Assembly (NCBI GenBank): GCA_016213775.1
Contig: JACQZR010000189.1
Coordinates: 1-64,000, forward strand
DNA: 64,000 nucleotides
Source: Acidobacteriota bacterium
GTDB lineage: Bacteria; Acidobacteriota; Terriglobia; Bryobacterales; Bryobacteraceae
Direction of reading: 5' to 3'
A program made the translations under genes and the position numbers. Each line of letters starts with the position of its first letter. Within the stretch, counting starts at the first letter, position 1. Shown here in pieces: positions 28,129-37,664 of this stretch. The notes under the pieces are model-generated. The model searched no databases, had not been told where the DNA came from, and saw nothing but the letters and a program-made list of their open reading frames with translations.

Positions 28129-29082
28129 ATGACCGATCGTGCAATCCGAGTCCTGCTGATTGACGGGCAAATAGAAGATGCCCACTGGGTGGAAGAGCTT
28201 CTCGCCGACCTTTCCGAGAGCCGCTTTGCCGGCGGCTGGCGTCACGGCGTGGAGATCTTCCCGATTGACCGGCTCTCTGACGCCCTTATCATACTTGGCG
28301 ATTCCGGTTCCCGCCGGCAGATTGATGCGGTTCTGCTCAATCCCCGACTGCCCGATAGCAACGGGCTCCATTCCCTCCTGAAAGTCCTCGCCTATGTTCC
28401 CGAGATGCCTGTGGTCGTCCTTTCCGATGTCGATGATCCCGACCTTGCCGTGAGCGTGATTCGCGCCGGAGCCCAGGATTTCCTCGCCAAAACCGAATTG
28501 GACAGCGTTCCGCTGGCCCGCGCCCTACGGCTCGCTGTGGAGCGCGGGCGCATTGTCCGTGACCTTCGCGCTACATCCCCCCGCGACGAAGTCACCGGAC
28601 TGCTCAACCGCAATGGATTTCTCAGCGCCTGCGCGCAGGATATAGAGACTGCCCATCGTTTGCGCCTCTCGCTGACCGTTGGCGTTTTGGAAGTAAGCGG
28701 AATGGACAAAGTGGCGAAACAGTACGGCCGCGAAGACGCCCACCTCGCCTTGATGGAAACCGCCGATATGCTGCGGCAGGCCGTCTCCGAAGAACGGCTT
28801 CCGCTGGCCCGCATCGCCCCGGGCCGCTTTGCCTACAGTGCCCTCGCGGCCTCCCCCGCCGATGCGGAAGTGCTCCATACCGGCGTGGAGCGCCGTTTCC
28901 GCTTGTTCCTCCAGAAGGTGAACCGCGGCGCATTGACCATTCGCGGGTCCGCTGCCCGACTCGATCCTGCCCGCCCCACTTCGTCCGAGGATCTGCTCAC
29001 GTCCGCTGAACGTGCGTTGTGCGAGAATATGGGGCATCTTGCCGCCGCCACCGCAGCCAATAGCGCTCGACGCAACTTATAG
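28129..29082 (+). CDS. Receiver-GGDEF-like protein with both active sites degenerate (317 aa)
   Basis: Residues 5-145 resemble a CheY receiver (IRVLLIDGQIEDAHWVEELL), but the phosphoacceptor position reads LLNPRLPDSNG, with Asn71 where Asp is usual. Residues 155-310 resemble a diguanylate cyclase (DEVTGLLNRNGFL), but the GG[DE]EF signature is replaced by APGRF (230-234). It is therefore probably not phosphorylated in the normal way and makes no cyclic di-GMP; it may act as a scaffold or nucleotide sensor. It lies between a receiver-less sigma-54 activator and a glycosyltransferase and overlaps the latter. An in-frame GTG at 28114 is an alternative start. Confidence 0.78.
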   Translation: MTDRAIRVLLIDGQIEDAHWVEELLADLSESRFAGGWRHGVEIFPIDRLSDALIILGDSGSRRQIDAVLLNPRLPDSNGLHSLLKVLAYVPEMPVVVLSDVDDPDLAVSVIRAGAQDFLAKTELDSVPLARALRLAVERGRIVRDLRATSPRDEVTGLLNRNGFLSACAQDIETAHRLRLSLTVGVLEVSGMDKVAKQYGREDAHLALMETADMLRQAVSEERLPLARIAPGRFAYSALAASPADAEVLHTGVERRFRLFLQKVNRGALTIRGSAARLDPARPTSSEDLLTSAERALCENMGHLAAATAANSARRNL

Positions 29083-30082
29083 TCTCGGCCGCAACCTGAG
29101 CGGGGTCGGGGTCTACTCGCGGGAGCTTCTCACCGCATTAGCTGCGCTTCATCCCGGCCAGCCCTACCTGTGGGCCTACCGACCGCACCGGTTCTTCAAG
29201 TCGTTTCAAGCCAAATTGCCGCCAAACTGCGGACGCCGTCCCCTGCTCGACAACTGGCTGCCTCCCTGCGGGCTCTTTCACGGCCTCAACCAGCGGCTGC
29301 CCGCCGCCCGCGCCCCTCGCATGGTTGTCACCTTCCACGACCTGTTTGTCATGACCGGCGAGTACTCCACCCCGGATTTCCGCGCCCGGTTCATCCAACA
29401 GGCAAAGGACGCCGCTGCCCGCGCCGATTTCATCATCTGTGTATCGGCGTTCACCGCGGCCCAGGCGGAGGGTCTGCTGGGCGTCCCCAAAAGCAAGCTG
29501 GGTGTCGTGTGGCATGGCGTTCATCCGGTGGCCGACCCTCCCCCCGACGCGCACCGCGAGCCCATCGTCCTCCACGTCGGCGCCATCCAGGCTCGCAAGA
29601 ACATCGTCCGGTTAGTCGAAGCGTTTGAATTGATGCCTCCACCGTGGCGTCTGGTGCTCGCCGGCTCCTCCGGCTACGGCTCCGCGGAGATCGTCCAGCG
29701 GATTGCCGCCAGCCCCGCGCGAACGCGGATCCAAGTCACCGGCTACGTTAGCGATGACACTCTCCGGAGTTTGTACCAGAAAGCCTGGATGCTCGCCTTT
29801 CCTTCCCTCGATGAAGGGTTCGGCATCCCGCTGCTGGAGGCGATGGCGCACGGTCTCCCCATATTAACTTCCAATCGGTCCGCCCTCGCCGAAGTGGCTG
29901 CCGGCAGCGGCCTCCTGGTCGACCCCTTTCGATCCGACGACATAGCCGCCGGCATGTCCAGGCTCGCCTCTGATTCCCACCTGCGCGCCGAACTGGTATC
30001 CGCTGGCCGGCAAAAAGCCGCCTGCCATAGTTGGACCACCGCTGCCCTTTATACCTGGGATTACTGGAACACCCTTCGCTGA
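29012..30082 (+). CDS. Glycosyltransferase family 4 (up to 356 aa)
   Basis: A GT-B fold retaining transferase. LDATYSLGRNLSGVGVYSRE is the N-terminal acceptor-side motif. The C-terminal donor domain shows VLHVGAIQARKNIVRLVEAF, YVSDDTLRSLYQKAWMLAFP and the E-x7-E motif SLDEGFGIPLLEAM. The start is uncertain: upstream in-frame codons from 29012 overlap the previous gene, while a TTG at 29039 (LPPPPQPIALDATY) fits the family better. The overlap indicates co-translation with the degenerate receiver-GGDEF gene, pointing to a regulated exopolysaccharide step. Confidence 0.83.
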   Translation: MRCARIWGILPPPPQPIALDATYSLGRNLSGVGVYSRELLTALAALHPGQPYLWAYRPHRFFKSFQAKLPPNCGRRPLLDNWLPPCGLFHGLNQRLPAARAPRMVVTFHDLFVMTGEYSTPDFRARFIQQAKDAAARADFIICVSAFTAAQAEGLLGVPKSKLGVVWHGVHPVADPPPDAHREPIVLHVGAIQARKNIVRLVEAFELMPPPWRLVLAGSSGYGSAEIVQRIAASPARTRIQVTGYVSDDTLRSLYQKAWMLAFPSLDEGFGIPLLEAMAHGLPILTSNRSALAEVAAGSGLLVDPFRSDDIAAGMSRLASDSHLRAELVSAGRQKAACHSWTTAALYTWDYWNTLR

Positions 30083-30135
30083 TGTTCGCCATCCAGATGC
30101 TGGGATAGCGACCAGGTCTCTTGTGGAGCGGGGAT

Positions 30136-30450
30136 CTAAGCGGCTATCTCTCGTAGCACCTCAGGGTGCTTTTCTGCGACCTGAATCAAGGTCTTCGCCG
30201 CGCCGCTGGGAGTACGGCGTCCTTGCTCCCACTGCTCCAGTGTGCGACGCGATACGCCAAGTAGCGAGGCGAATTGCGCCTGTGTCAACCCCGACTTCAG
30301 GCGCGCCCTAACGACTGGAGAACGAGGCTGGACCAAAGTCCGCTTTCCCCGGCCTGCCTTGATCCCCGCAACTCCTTCCGCGACCTCTTGCCAGACGTCG
30401 CGGCTGGCCTCCAATCGGGCCAGTGCCCGCGCGGTCAGTTTCTTAGCCAT
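30136..30450 (-). CDS. XRE-type antitoxin, NadS/HigA-like (104 aa)
   Basis: The C-terminal half is a helix-turn-helix: LKSGLTQAQFASLLGVSRRT, LEQWEQGRRTPSGAAKTLI and QVAEKHPEVLREI. It follows the toxin with an 8-bp overlap (toxin ends at 30443), the usual toxin-first order for this type. The antitoxin should bind the RelE-like toxin and repress the promoter at 30764-30792. Confidence 0.85.
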   Translation of the reverse strand: MAKKLTARALARLEASRDVWQEVAEGVAGIKAGRGKRTLVQPRSPVVRARLKSGLTQAQFASLLGVSRRTLEQWEQGRRTPSGAAKTLIQVAEKHPEVLREIAA

Positions 30451-30757
30451 GCTCGAAGGTCTCCTTCAGTTCTTTGAGAATGTGGGCGGGAACATTCTCG
30501 GTCTTCGCCTTCGCATAGAGTGTTAGCATCCAAAACTGGTTCGGCTCATAACGCACGTAGTAGATCACTCGTAACCCGCCACGTTTTCCCGTCCCGCCCA
30601 GTCGCCAGCGAAGTTTTCGCACACCACCCGAACCAGGGACGGCTTTTCCGGCTTCCGGATGTCGCATCAGGAACTGCTGCAACTCGCCAAATTCGTCGTC
30701 ATCGAGGTAGTACACCCGGAACCGTTCGAAGGCGGGCGACTCGATAAACTCGAACAC
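30443..30757 (-). CDS. RelE/HigB-like toxin (104 aa)
   Basis: A compact RelE-fold mRNA interferase: FEFIESPAFERFRVYYLDDD, then PEAGKAVPGSGGVRKLRWRL, GTGKRGGLRVIYYVRY and MLTLYAKAKTENV. The basic KLRW...GKRGGLRVIYY core is the catalytic surface of this group. It starts with GTG 30757 immediately after a strong promoter, with no leader. Length is typical and it appears intact. Confidence 0.86.
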   Translation of the reverse strand: MFEFIESPAFERFRVYYLDDDEFGELQQFLMRHPEAGKAVPGSGGVRKLRWRLGGTGKRGGLRVIYYVRYEPNQFWMLTLYAKAKTENVPAHILKELKETFEHG

Positions 30758-30763
30758 CTTTCC

Positions 30764-30792
30764 ATACTACGCCTTTGGCGTATCCCTGTCAA
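30764..30792 (-). promoter_or_regulatory. Consensus sigma-70 promoter of a leaderless toxin-antitoxin operon
   Basis: On the minus strand TTGACA (30792-30787) and TAGTAT (30769-30764) are separated by exactly 17 nt, and the GTG start of the toxin lies 6 nt after the -10 box. This is the best promoter match I found and predicts a transcript beginning at or next to the start codon. Confidence 0.65.
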
Positions 30793-31079
30793 ACAGTACC
30801 CGCGCCCGTGCGCCCATGCACGTAGTCTTACGTTCTTGATCATTACCCTCATTGCGTTCCAGTTCACTGACGGATACGACCGGCTTCGGCTTATGCTCAG
30901 CCGGTGACTCTTCAGCCTGTCCATGTCGGGCGATGAAGAGGTTCTCCAGCGTCGTCGCGTCGGTGGTTGTCAAAGAATGAGCTTTTGATCACTTACCCGC
31001 AACGATGGGACTACAATAAATTGGGGAGGCCCCTCTGGCGCAACTTTTTTCCCGCGCCACGGGTTTCATACAAACGCCA

Positions 31080-34000
31080 ATGTCCCGGGTAGTGTCTTTC
31101 TTTATCTTGATCCTTGCGGCCTTACCGGCCTTCGCTGCCACTTTCGGCACCGTCACAACGGTTGTCGGCAGCGTTTCCGACATCCTCCTCGACGAGCCGC
31201 GCCGCCGCCTCTACGCCGTCAACACTAACGCCAACCGCCTCGAGATCTTCTCCCTTCCGCCGAATCCCATCCGTATCATCGGCACCGTCGCCCTCGACTC
31301 CCTCCCGCTCACGATGGCCATGTCTCCCGACCGCAACACCATCATCGTCACATGCCACAACGCCTCCTCACTCAACATCGTTGACCTCAACACCCTCCGT
31401 GTCATTGCCCGCCCCAACGTGCCGGCCCGTCCGGAAGGTGTCGCCATCGGCAACGATGGCCGCGCGCTCGTTTCCACTATCGGTACAGGCCCTAATAACT
31501 CCCAAAACACGTTGTTGGTCTTCGATCCCTCCACCGGCAAGCTCGACAACGTCGTCATCGTCCCCCCGACATCCCAGGCGCCTCCGGGATCCCCTCCCGC
31601 CGGCCGCGCCTTCCTCGCCAATCGCAGCATGCTCGTCCCTACTCCCGATGGCAGCCTCATCGTCGGCGTCAACATTCCCAACAACACCACCCGCACGGTG
31701 TTCGTCTACGAAGTCGCCTCCGGCATCGTCCTCCGCAGCCGCACCATCAACAATATTTCGTCCGTTCTGACGGTATCTCCGGACGGGCAGAAATTCATGT
31801 CCGGCCTCTCTCTCTTCGATATCAACACCCTGGAAGTGCTGGCGCAACAGAACCTCGCCAACGCTCCCTACCCCATTCCCAACAACACCAATTTCAACAC
31901 CACCACCAACCAGGGCGGGTCCGTGTTCGCTCCCGACGGCCAGAACCTCTACGCCGCTTTTAATGTGGCTCCCACCCAGAATCCGCCCGCGCGGCCCAAT
32001 ATCTCCCAGTTGATGGTGAACGATCCCGACAATCTCCTCATCAAGATCGGCTTCCAGATGGCGGAGAACCTTTCCGGAAAGATGCTGATCACTGAGGACG
32101 GGTCCACCATATACGCCATTTCCGAGTCAGGCTTCATGCAGATCCCCATCGGCTCAGCCGATCGCAATCCCATCCTCGACCTCTCCGATACGGTTGCCTT
32201 CCTCGCCAACGACCAGTGCGGAGTCACAGCCGATCAGCGCCGCACCACCGTGCAGGCCAGGAATATGGGAGCAGGCCGCTTGACCGTCACCGCCACCGTT
32301 CTCCAACAGACCGCCACAGGTCCAGCCGCTCTTGGTGGCGCCGGTGGCGCCGGCGGAGGCATCATCGGTGGCGGCGTCATCATTGCCCTCCCTGGTATTC
32401 TCCCAGGCGTTCCCGGTCAGCCCGGTGTCAATGTCGGAGGCACCGTCAACAACGCCACCAACGCGGTCACCCAAACCGCCCCAATAACCCGCACCACTAA
32501 CACCCAGGAGGGCGCGGACATTGACCTCCAGTTCAACATGATTAATACCCGTACCACCGGGACCGTCTCCCCGTTCCACGATTTCCTCATTCAATCCGCT
32601 CAGGCCATCAATATCCCTCCCCGGCTCCGTGTCTACCAGAACAACCACGACGCCGAAGCCTCCACCGACATCCGTACCATCCCTATCGGAATCTCCGCCA
32701 ACGAAGCGTTGGAAGACATCACCTACGATGCCGTTCGCAGCCGCGTCTACATCGCCAATTCCGGCAGAAACCGCATTGAAGTCTTCGACGCCCGCACCAA
32801 ACAGTTCATGGCGCCCATCAAGGTCGGCCAGCTTCCGCGCTCCATGGCACTCACACCCGACGGCGGTACCCTCTATGTCGCCAACAGCGGCGGCGAAAAC
32901 ATCAGCGTCGTCGACCTCCTCGAAGGGCGCGTTTCCGGCCGTCTCAAGTTCCCTCCTCTCCCCTTCAATGCAACGTCCGCGCTCGTTACCCCTCGCGTAG
33001 TTGTGGCTACCACTCGCGGCCCGCTTGTTGTGATGAGCAATGGTTCTCTCTGGCGCGTCGTCGGCAACGACCTTGTCCCCCGCGCCATCAGCCCGGTCAT
33101 CGGAACCGCTACCCTTACCAATCCGGTCTCCGCCGTGGCTACTCCCAACGGCGAATACGCCATCGTCATGGCTGGCAACGGCAATGTCTACCTGTACGAC
33201 GCCGCAGCGGACGAGTTCGTCCAGGCCCGCCAGATTTTCACCAATCCCATCCAGGGCTACTACGGACCCATCGCGGCCGGTCCCAATGGGCGCTATTTCC
33301 TCGTCAACGGAACCGTCCTCAACCCTGCGCTGACGCCCGTCGGCTCGGCTGGCGCTATTCAGATGGCGGGTGGACGTGGCGGCGCCACGACAACCGTCGC
33401 TCGCCCCATTTCCAGCGTCGCCGCTGTCAGCGCCAATCAGTTCCTTCGATTCGCCCAACCCATCCAGCAGCAACAGCAGGCCGCCATCGGACTTAACCCC
33501 CAAAACAACGCGCAGGCCCTTGCCGCTCTCGGTGGCTCCGCACCAGTGCTGGAACTCGCCGATGCCTCCAGTGGCAATGCCATCCGCCAGTTCACCACCA
33601 TCGAAGGACCCATCACCTCCACTAACGGAACCAACCGCGCCAACATCTCCGGCCGCCAGCTCACCGTGGATCCCCAGGGCACCACGGCGTACGTCATCAC
33701 CACCAGCGGTCTGAGCGTAGTTCCACTCAACGTCGCCCTCCCCGCCGACCGCCCCGTCGTAACACCTCAGGGTGGCATCCTCAACGCCGCCAGCGGCAAG
33801 ACAACGGTCTCTCCAGGCAGCCTCATTTCCATCAACGGACGCAATCTCGGCGATACCGCGAAAGCGGACGCTCCGTATCCCACCGTCCTCGGCGGCGTCT
33901 GCGTCACAGTAAATAACCAACCCGTTCCGCTCGTCAGCACCTCGGCTACCCGGATCACGGCGCAGCTTCCTCCTACACTTGCCGCCGGACGCTACCCGCT

Positions 34001-34478
34001 CGTTGTCCGCGCGGTCGAAAAGAAAACTTCCACCCAAATCCCCTCGACGGTTACCCTCACCAAGTACGCCCCCGCCGTCCTTGTCGATCCCGACACCAAA
34101 CAGGCCTCCATTTTCTTCGCCGATTCCAACCGGCCGGTCACCACCCGCGAGCCCGCCACTCGAGACAAGCGGCTCATCATCTACGCCGTCGGCCTTGGAC
34201 CGACAAAACCCGTCGTCCCCGCGGGAGCCATCACTCCCAGCAGTCCGGCTTCGGTCACCGATCCCGTTTCCGTCTACTTTGGCGATCCGCGCTACAAGCA
34301 GGCTCAGGTGATTGTCGAAAGCAGCCAGCTTGCCCCGGGAATGGTGGGTATCTATGCCATCCGCATATATGTCCCAGGGGAGCACATGAATGGCAACAAC
34401 CTCGATGTGACGATTCGCGTCGGTGGTGTCGACAGCCCCACCAAAGGCCCCCTCGATCCCACCATCTCCCTCAAGTGA
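31080..34478 (+). CDS. Secreted YVTN beta-propeller protein with Solibacter-type C-terminal domain (1132 aa)
   Basis: A signal peptide (VVSFFILILAALPAFAATFG) is followed by two propeller regions: DEPRRRLYAVNTNANRLEIF and, at about 540-640, SRVYIANSGRNRIEVFDART and GGTLYVANSGGENISVVDLL. Between them is a Gly-rich stretch around residue 425. The C-terminal 230 residues open with GGILNAASGKTTVSPGSLIS and INGRNLGDTAKA, the pattern of the domain common at the ends of acidobacterial secreted proteins, with IIYAVGLGPT. No catalytic residues are evident; a cell-surface or adhesion role is possible. Codon third positions are extremely C-rich, which creates a long antisense open frame. Confidence 0.75.
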   Translation: MSRVVSFFILILAALPAFAATFGTVTTVVGSVSDILLDEPRRRLYAVNTNANRLEIFSLPPNPIRIIGTVALDSLPLTMAMSPDRNTIIVTCHNASSLNIVDLNTLRVIARPNVPARPEGVAIGNDGRALVSTIGTGPNNSQNTLLVFDPSTGKLDNVVIVPPTSQAPPGSPPAGRAFLANRSMLVPTPDGSLIVGVNIPNNTTRTVFVYEVASGIVLRSRTINNISSVLTVSPDGQKFMSGLSLFDINTLEVLAQQNLANAPYPIPNNTNFNTTTNQGGSVFAPDGQNLYAAFNVAPTQNPPARPNISQLMVNDPDNLLIKIGFQMAENLSGKMLITEDGSTIYAISESGFMQIPIGSADRNPILDLSDTVAFLANDQCGVTADQRRTTVQARNMGAGRLTVTATVLQQTATGPAALGGAGGAGGGIIGGGVIIALPGILPGVPGQPGVNVGGTVNNATNAVTQTAPITRTTNTQEGADIDLQFNMINTRTTGTVSPFHDFLIQSAQAINIPPRLRVYQNNHDAEASTDIRTIPIGISANEALEDITYDAVRSRVYIANSGRNRIEVFDARTKQFMAPIKVGQLPRSMALTPDGGTLYVANSGGENISVVDLLEGRVSGRLKFPPLPFNATSALVTPRVVVATTRGPLVVMSNGSLWRVVGNDLVPRAISPVIGTATLTNPVSAVATPNGEYAIVMAGNGNVYLYDAAADEFVQARQIFTNPIQGYYGPIAAGPNGRYFLVNGTVLNPALTPVGSAGAIQMAGGRGGATTTVARPISSVAAVSANQFLRFAQPIQQQQQAAIGLNPQNNAQALAALGGSAPVLELADASSGNAIRQFTTIEGPITSTNGTNRANISGRQLTVDPQGTTAYVITTSGLSVVPLNVALPADRPVVTPQGGILNAASGKTTVSPGSLISINGRNLGDTAKADAPYPTVLGGVCVTVNNQPVPLVSTSATRITAQLPPTLAAGRYPLVVRAVEKKTSTQIPSTVTLTKYAPAVLVDPDTKQASIFFADSNRPVTTREPATRDKRLIIYAVGLGPTKPVVPAGAITPSSPASVTDPVSVYFGDPRYKQAQVIVESSQLAPGMVGIYAIRIYVPGEHMNGNNLDVTIRVGGVDSPTKGPLDPTISLK

Positions 34479-34593
34479 CACCGGCCATTTACCCCGTACT
34501 TGACCCAGGGCCCTAGTAAGTTGCGCCTGGTAATTTGGGAATCTTGTTTTGATCGCAGTTTTGTGTTGAAGTTGAAGAGAGGCCGAAAATCCA

Positions 34594-36903
34594 ATGATCT
34601 CCAAGCGCTTGGTGTGTGTTCTGTTGCCCGCCATGGTGGTGTCGCTCTCCTGCGTCTCCGCCGAGAAGCAAAAACTCAATTATGTCAACCGGGGTAACGA
34701 GTACTTTAAGAACGGAAAGTACAGAGAAGCCGCCATCATGTACAAAAGCGCCCTCAAAAAGGACCTCAAGTACGGCGAAGCCTATTACCGGTTAGCGCTC
34801 ACCGATGTCAAGCTCGGCCGCCTTCAGGAAGCAATGTCCGATTTTCGTCGTGCTCTCGACCTCCAGCCCGACAACATGGAAGCCGCTTCCAACCTCGCCG
34901 ATATCTACATGCTCGCCTACATGGGCGCCCGCAAAGCCGCCGACCAGGAGCCCTGGAAGAAGCTCCTCATTGAAGTCCGCGATATGATGGCCAAAAAGGC
35001 CACCAACAGCTTCGCCTATCACCGCCTCCGCGGTGTCGTCGGCGTCATTGAAAGGAAGAACGACGTCGCCATCGACGCTTTTGCCGAATGCCTCAAGCAG
35101 AAACCGTTCGACCAGCGTGTCCTTGTTCCATACCTCGAAGCCCTCTTTGCCTCCGGTCGTTTTCCCGATGCCGAACAGCTCGCCCTCGAGGCCATAAAGA
35201 AGGATCCCAGCTACGCCCAGGCCTACGACTGGCTCTACCTCCGCTACGCCGGCCTCAAACGCGTCCAGAATGCCGAGAAAATCTGGCAGGTGAAAGTCGC
35301 CAACAACCCCAAACAGGCGTTCTATGTCCGCCAGCTCGCTTACCACTACTTCCTCACCAATCAGCGCGATCAGGCCAGGAAAGTCCTCGAACCCGTCTCC
35401 TCCAACACCGCCGACTTCCCCCTGGGTAACATCCTCGTTGGCGACTTCTACATGAGCATCGGTGACGTCGACAACGCCGTCATCCATTACGAAAAGGGCA
35501 TCAAGAACGAGCCCAAGGAAAAGATCCGCTATCAGAAGAAGATCGTCGAAACCCTCGTCCATCGCGCCCGCAATCACGAGGCCATGGAACTCGTTCAGCA
35601 GATCCTCAAGGAAGATCCGAAGGACAACGAAGCCATTGCGTTTAAGGCCGCCCTCTGGCTTCAGGAAGGCAACAAAGACAAGGTCGCCTCCGCCATCCAG
35701 GAGTTGAACTCCGTTATCCAGAAGAACCCCGACAATGTCGTCTTCCGCTATAACCTCGGACGGGCTTACGTTGTCGATGGCAAAGTCGATGCCGCCATTG
35801 TCCAGTTCCAGGAAGCCCTCAAGTACGACCCCCGCTACACTCCGGCTCGTCTCGCCCTCGCCAATATCCACGTCAGCAAGCAGGAATGGTCAAAAGCCCT
35901 CCAGGCCGCCGATGAAGTCCTTTCCTACGACACCCGCAGTCTCCCTGCCAGCCTCCTCCGCGCCGCCAGCCACCTCGGCATGCGCGATGTTGTCACCGCG
36001 CGCCAGGAACTCGGCCAGATCCTTCAGTTCGCCCCAAACAACCCGGACGCTATCTACAACCTCGGCGTCCTCAACTTCAGCGAAAAGAAATGGGCCGAGG
36101 CCAGCGCCTCTTTCAGCCAGTTGCAGAAAGTTGCCCCCAACGATCCCCGCGGGCTGATCGGCCAGGCGGAAGTCCTGAGCAACACCGGCAAACACGCCGA
36201 CGCAATCAAGATTTTTCAGGATGACCTCGCCAAGAATCCGGAGCGTATCTTCTTTCGCCTCGCGCTTGCCAATACCGCCGTCCAGGGTGGCAAATTCGAC
36301 CTCGCCATTGACGAGTACCGCAAGCTCCTCGATAAGAATCCCAAGAACTTCGACGTCCAGATCCGTCTTGCCGAAACCTTCCGTCTCAAAGGCGATATCA
36401 AGACCTCCATTGCCGAGTTCCAAAAGGCTCGCGAGATTCGTCCCACTGACCCAACAGCCTATCAGCAGCTCGCCATGCTCTATGAGAGCCAGAACCAGGC
36501 CAGCCAGGCCAAGCCGCTCTATGAGCAGATCCTGAAAATCCAGCCCGACAATCCCATCGCCCTCAACAACCTTGCCTACATGCTCGCCGAACAGGGCACC
36601 GATCTCGACCAGGCCCTCACCCTCGCCCAGCGGGCCAGGGCGAAACTACCTCAGGCCCCCGACATCGCCGACACCCTTGGCTGGATCTACGTCAAGAAAC
36701 GCCTCACCGATCAGGCCATCCGCATCTTCAGGGAAATCTCCGAAAAGGATCACAAGAACCCTATCTTCCGCTACCACCTTTGTGTCGCCCTCGAACAGAA
36801 GGGTGACAAGCCGACCGCGAAGAAGGAGTGCGACCTCGCCCTCAAGAATAACCCCGACAAAAACTTCGAATCCAAAATCAGGGAGCTGTTGAGCCGCCTC
36901 TGA
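34594..36903 (+). CDS. TPR-repeat lipoprotein (769 aa)
   Basis: The N-terminus MISKRLVCVLLPAMVVSLSC ends in a lipobox (LSC, Cys20), predicting a lipid anchor. About 18 tetratricopeptide repeats follow, for example RGNEYFKNGKYREAAIMYKS, NLGRAYVVDGKVDAAIVQFQ and DTLGWIYVKKRLTDQAIRIF. Size and architecture resemble the PrsT-type TPR lipoproteins found with exosortase/PEP-CTERM and exopolysaccharide loci. The next gene is of an exosortase-associated protease family, which supports that link, but no exosortase is present here. It probably scaffolds envelope assembly. Confidence 0.8.
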   Translation: MISKRLVCVLLPAMVVSLSCVSAEKQKLNYVNRGNEYFKNGKYREAAIMYKSALKKDLKYGEAYYRLALTDVKLGRLQEAMSDFRRALDLQPDNMEAASNLADIYMLAYMGARKAADQEPWKKLLIEVRDMMAKKATNSFAYHRLRGVVGVIERKNDVAIDAFAECLKQKPFDQRVLVPYLEALFASGRFPDAEQLALEAIKKDPSYAQAYDWLYLRYAGLKRVQNAEKIWQVKVANNPKQAFYVRQLAYHYFLTNQRDQARKVLEPVSSNTADFPLGNILVGDFYMSIGDVDNAVIHYEKGIKNEPKEKIRYQKKIVETLVHRARNHEAMELVQQILKEDPKDNEAIAFKAALWLQEGNKDKVASAIQELNSVIQKNPDNVVFRYNLGRAYVVDGKVDAAIVQFQEALKYDPRYTPARLALANIHVSKQEWSKALQAADEVLSYDTRSLPASLLRAASHLGMRDVVTARQELGQILQFAPNNPDAIYNLGVLNFSEKKWAEASASFSQLQKVAPNDPRGLIGQAEVLSNTGKHADAIKIFQDDLAKNPERIFFRLALANTAVQGGKFDLAIDEYRKLLDKNPKNFDVQIRLAETFRLKGDIKTSIAEFQKAREIRPTDPTAYQQLAMLYESQNQASQAKPLYEQILKIQPDNPIALNNLAYMLAEQGTDLDQALTLAQRARAKLPQAPDIADTLGWIYVKKRLTDQAIRIFREISEKDHKNPIFRYHLCVALEQKGDKPTAKKECDLALKNNPDKNFESKIRELLSRL

Positions 36904-36965
36904 GGCCTTCGCGCCCAGCTTCGCTTTAGTAACGCGGACGCACACAATTCTCCCCTGTGGTTGCC

Positions 36966-37625
36966 ATGCGAAATCCAACCGTCGCCTACACCGCCCCATT
37001 CCTGTTGTTTCTGGTTTTCCTCAGCCTGGATGGAAAACTCGGACTCGCCCCCGAAGTCGAATACCCGGTTCGCGTGATCTTCGTGGCAGCCGCCATCTGG
37101 TACTTCTCTCGTGGCGTCCTCTCGTTCAAGACCGTGCAACCCGCCATTACTGTTGGCGTGGGGATTCTCGTCTTCGTCCTCTGGGTCGCGCCCGATCTCC
37201 TCTTCCCCGGCTACCGCGCCCATTGGCTTTTCTCCAACTCCCTCACCGGGGCGGCCCCCACTCCCGCGGGCGGCTACCAGCACCTTCACCCGGTCGCCAT
37301 CCTGTTTCGCGTCATCCGCGCCGTGATCATTGTCCCGATTGTCGAGGAGCTCTTCTGGCGCGCCTGGATCATGCGCTGGCTCATCAAACCGGATTTCCTG
37401 AGCCTTCCGCTCGGCGCTTACAACGCGCAGGCCTTCTGGATCACCGCGGTACTCTTCGCGCTCGAACATGGAGCCTTCTGGGATGTCGGACTCATCGCCG
37501 GCGTGCTCTACAACCTGCTCATGGTCCGCACCAGGTCCCTTGGCGACTGCATTCTCGCTCACGCCATCACCAACGGCATCCTCTCCGCCTACGTCATCTA
37601 CACCGGCAAGTGGCAGTACTGGTAG
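36966..37625 (+). CDS. CPBP-family intramembrane protease, exosortase-associated type (219 aa)
   Basis: A multi-pass membrane protein (about six helices) with the CAAX/Abi motifs: EELFWR (Glu127-Glu128, Arg132), a second motif around His168 (FALEHGAFWDVGLIAGVLYN) and His199 (ILAHAITNG). These glutamates and histidines form the presumed catalytic site. The FWD..LIAGVLYN and ILAHAITNG pattern resembles the 'CAAX prenyl protease-related' family found beside exosortases. A GTG at 36957 is an alternative start. It lies about 60 nt after the TPR lipoprotein gene in the same orientation. Confidence 0.8.
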   Translation: MRNPTVAYTAPFLLFLVFLSLDGKLGLAPEVEYPVRVIFVAAAIWYFSRGVLSFKTVQPAITVGVGILVFVLWVAPDLLFPGYRAHWLFSNSLTGAAPTPAGGYQHLHPVAILFRVIRAVIIVPIVEELFWRAWIMRWLIKPDFLSLPLGAYNAQAFWITAVLFALEHGAFWDVGLIAGVLYNLLMVRTRSLGDCILAHAITNGILSAYVIYTGKWQYW

Positions 37626-37664
37626 AACCAGCCCCCGAGTGCGACAATAAGAGATTCAACTCTC

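Noticed and set aside
30767-30973. 68-residue minus-strand open frame upstream of the RelE toxin
   Set aside because: Its 3' part is the consensus promoter TTGACA-17-TAGTAT of the toxin gene, and no family is recognised.
32154-34679. 841-residue open frame on the minus strand
   Set aside because: It is antisense to the propeller protein gene, low in hydrophobic structure and rich in Gly/Asp/Val/Glu, the composition created by C-ending codons on the other strand.
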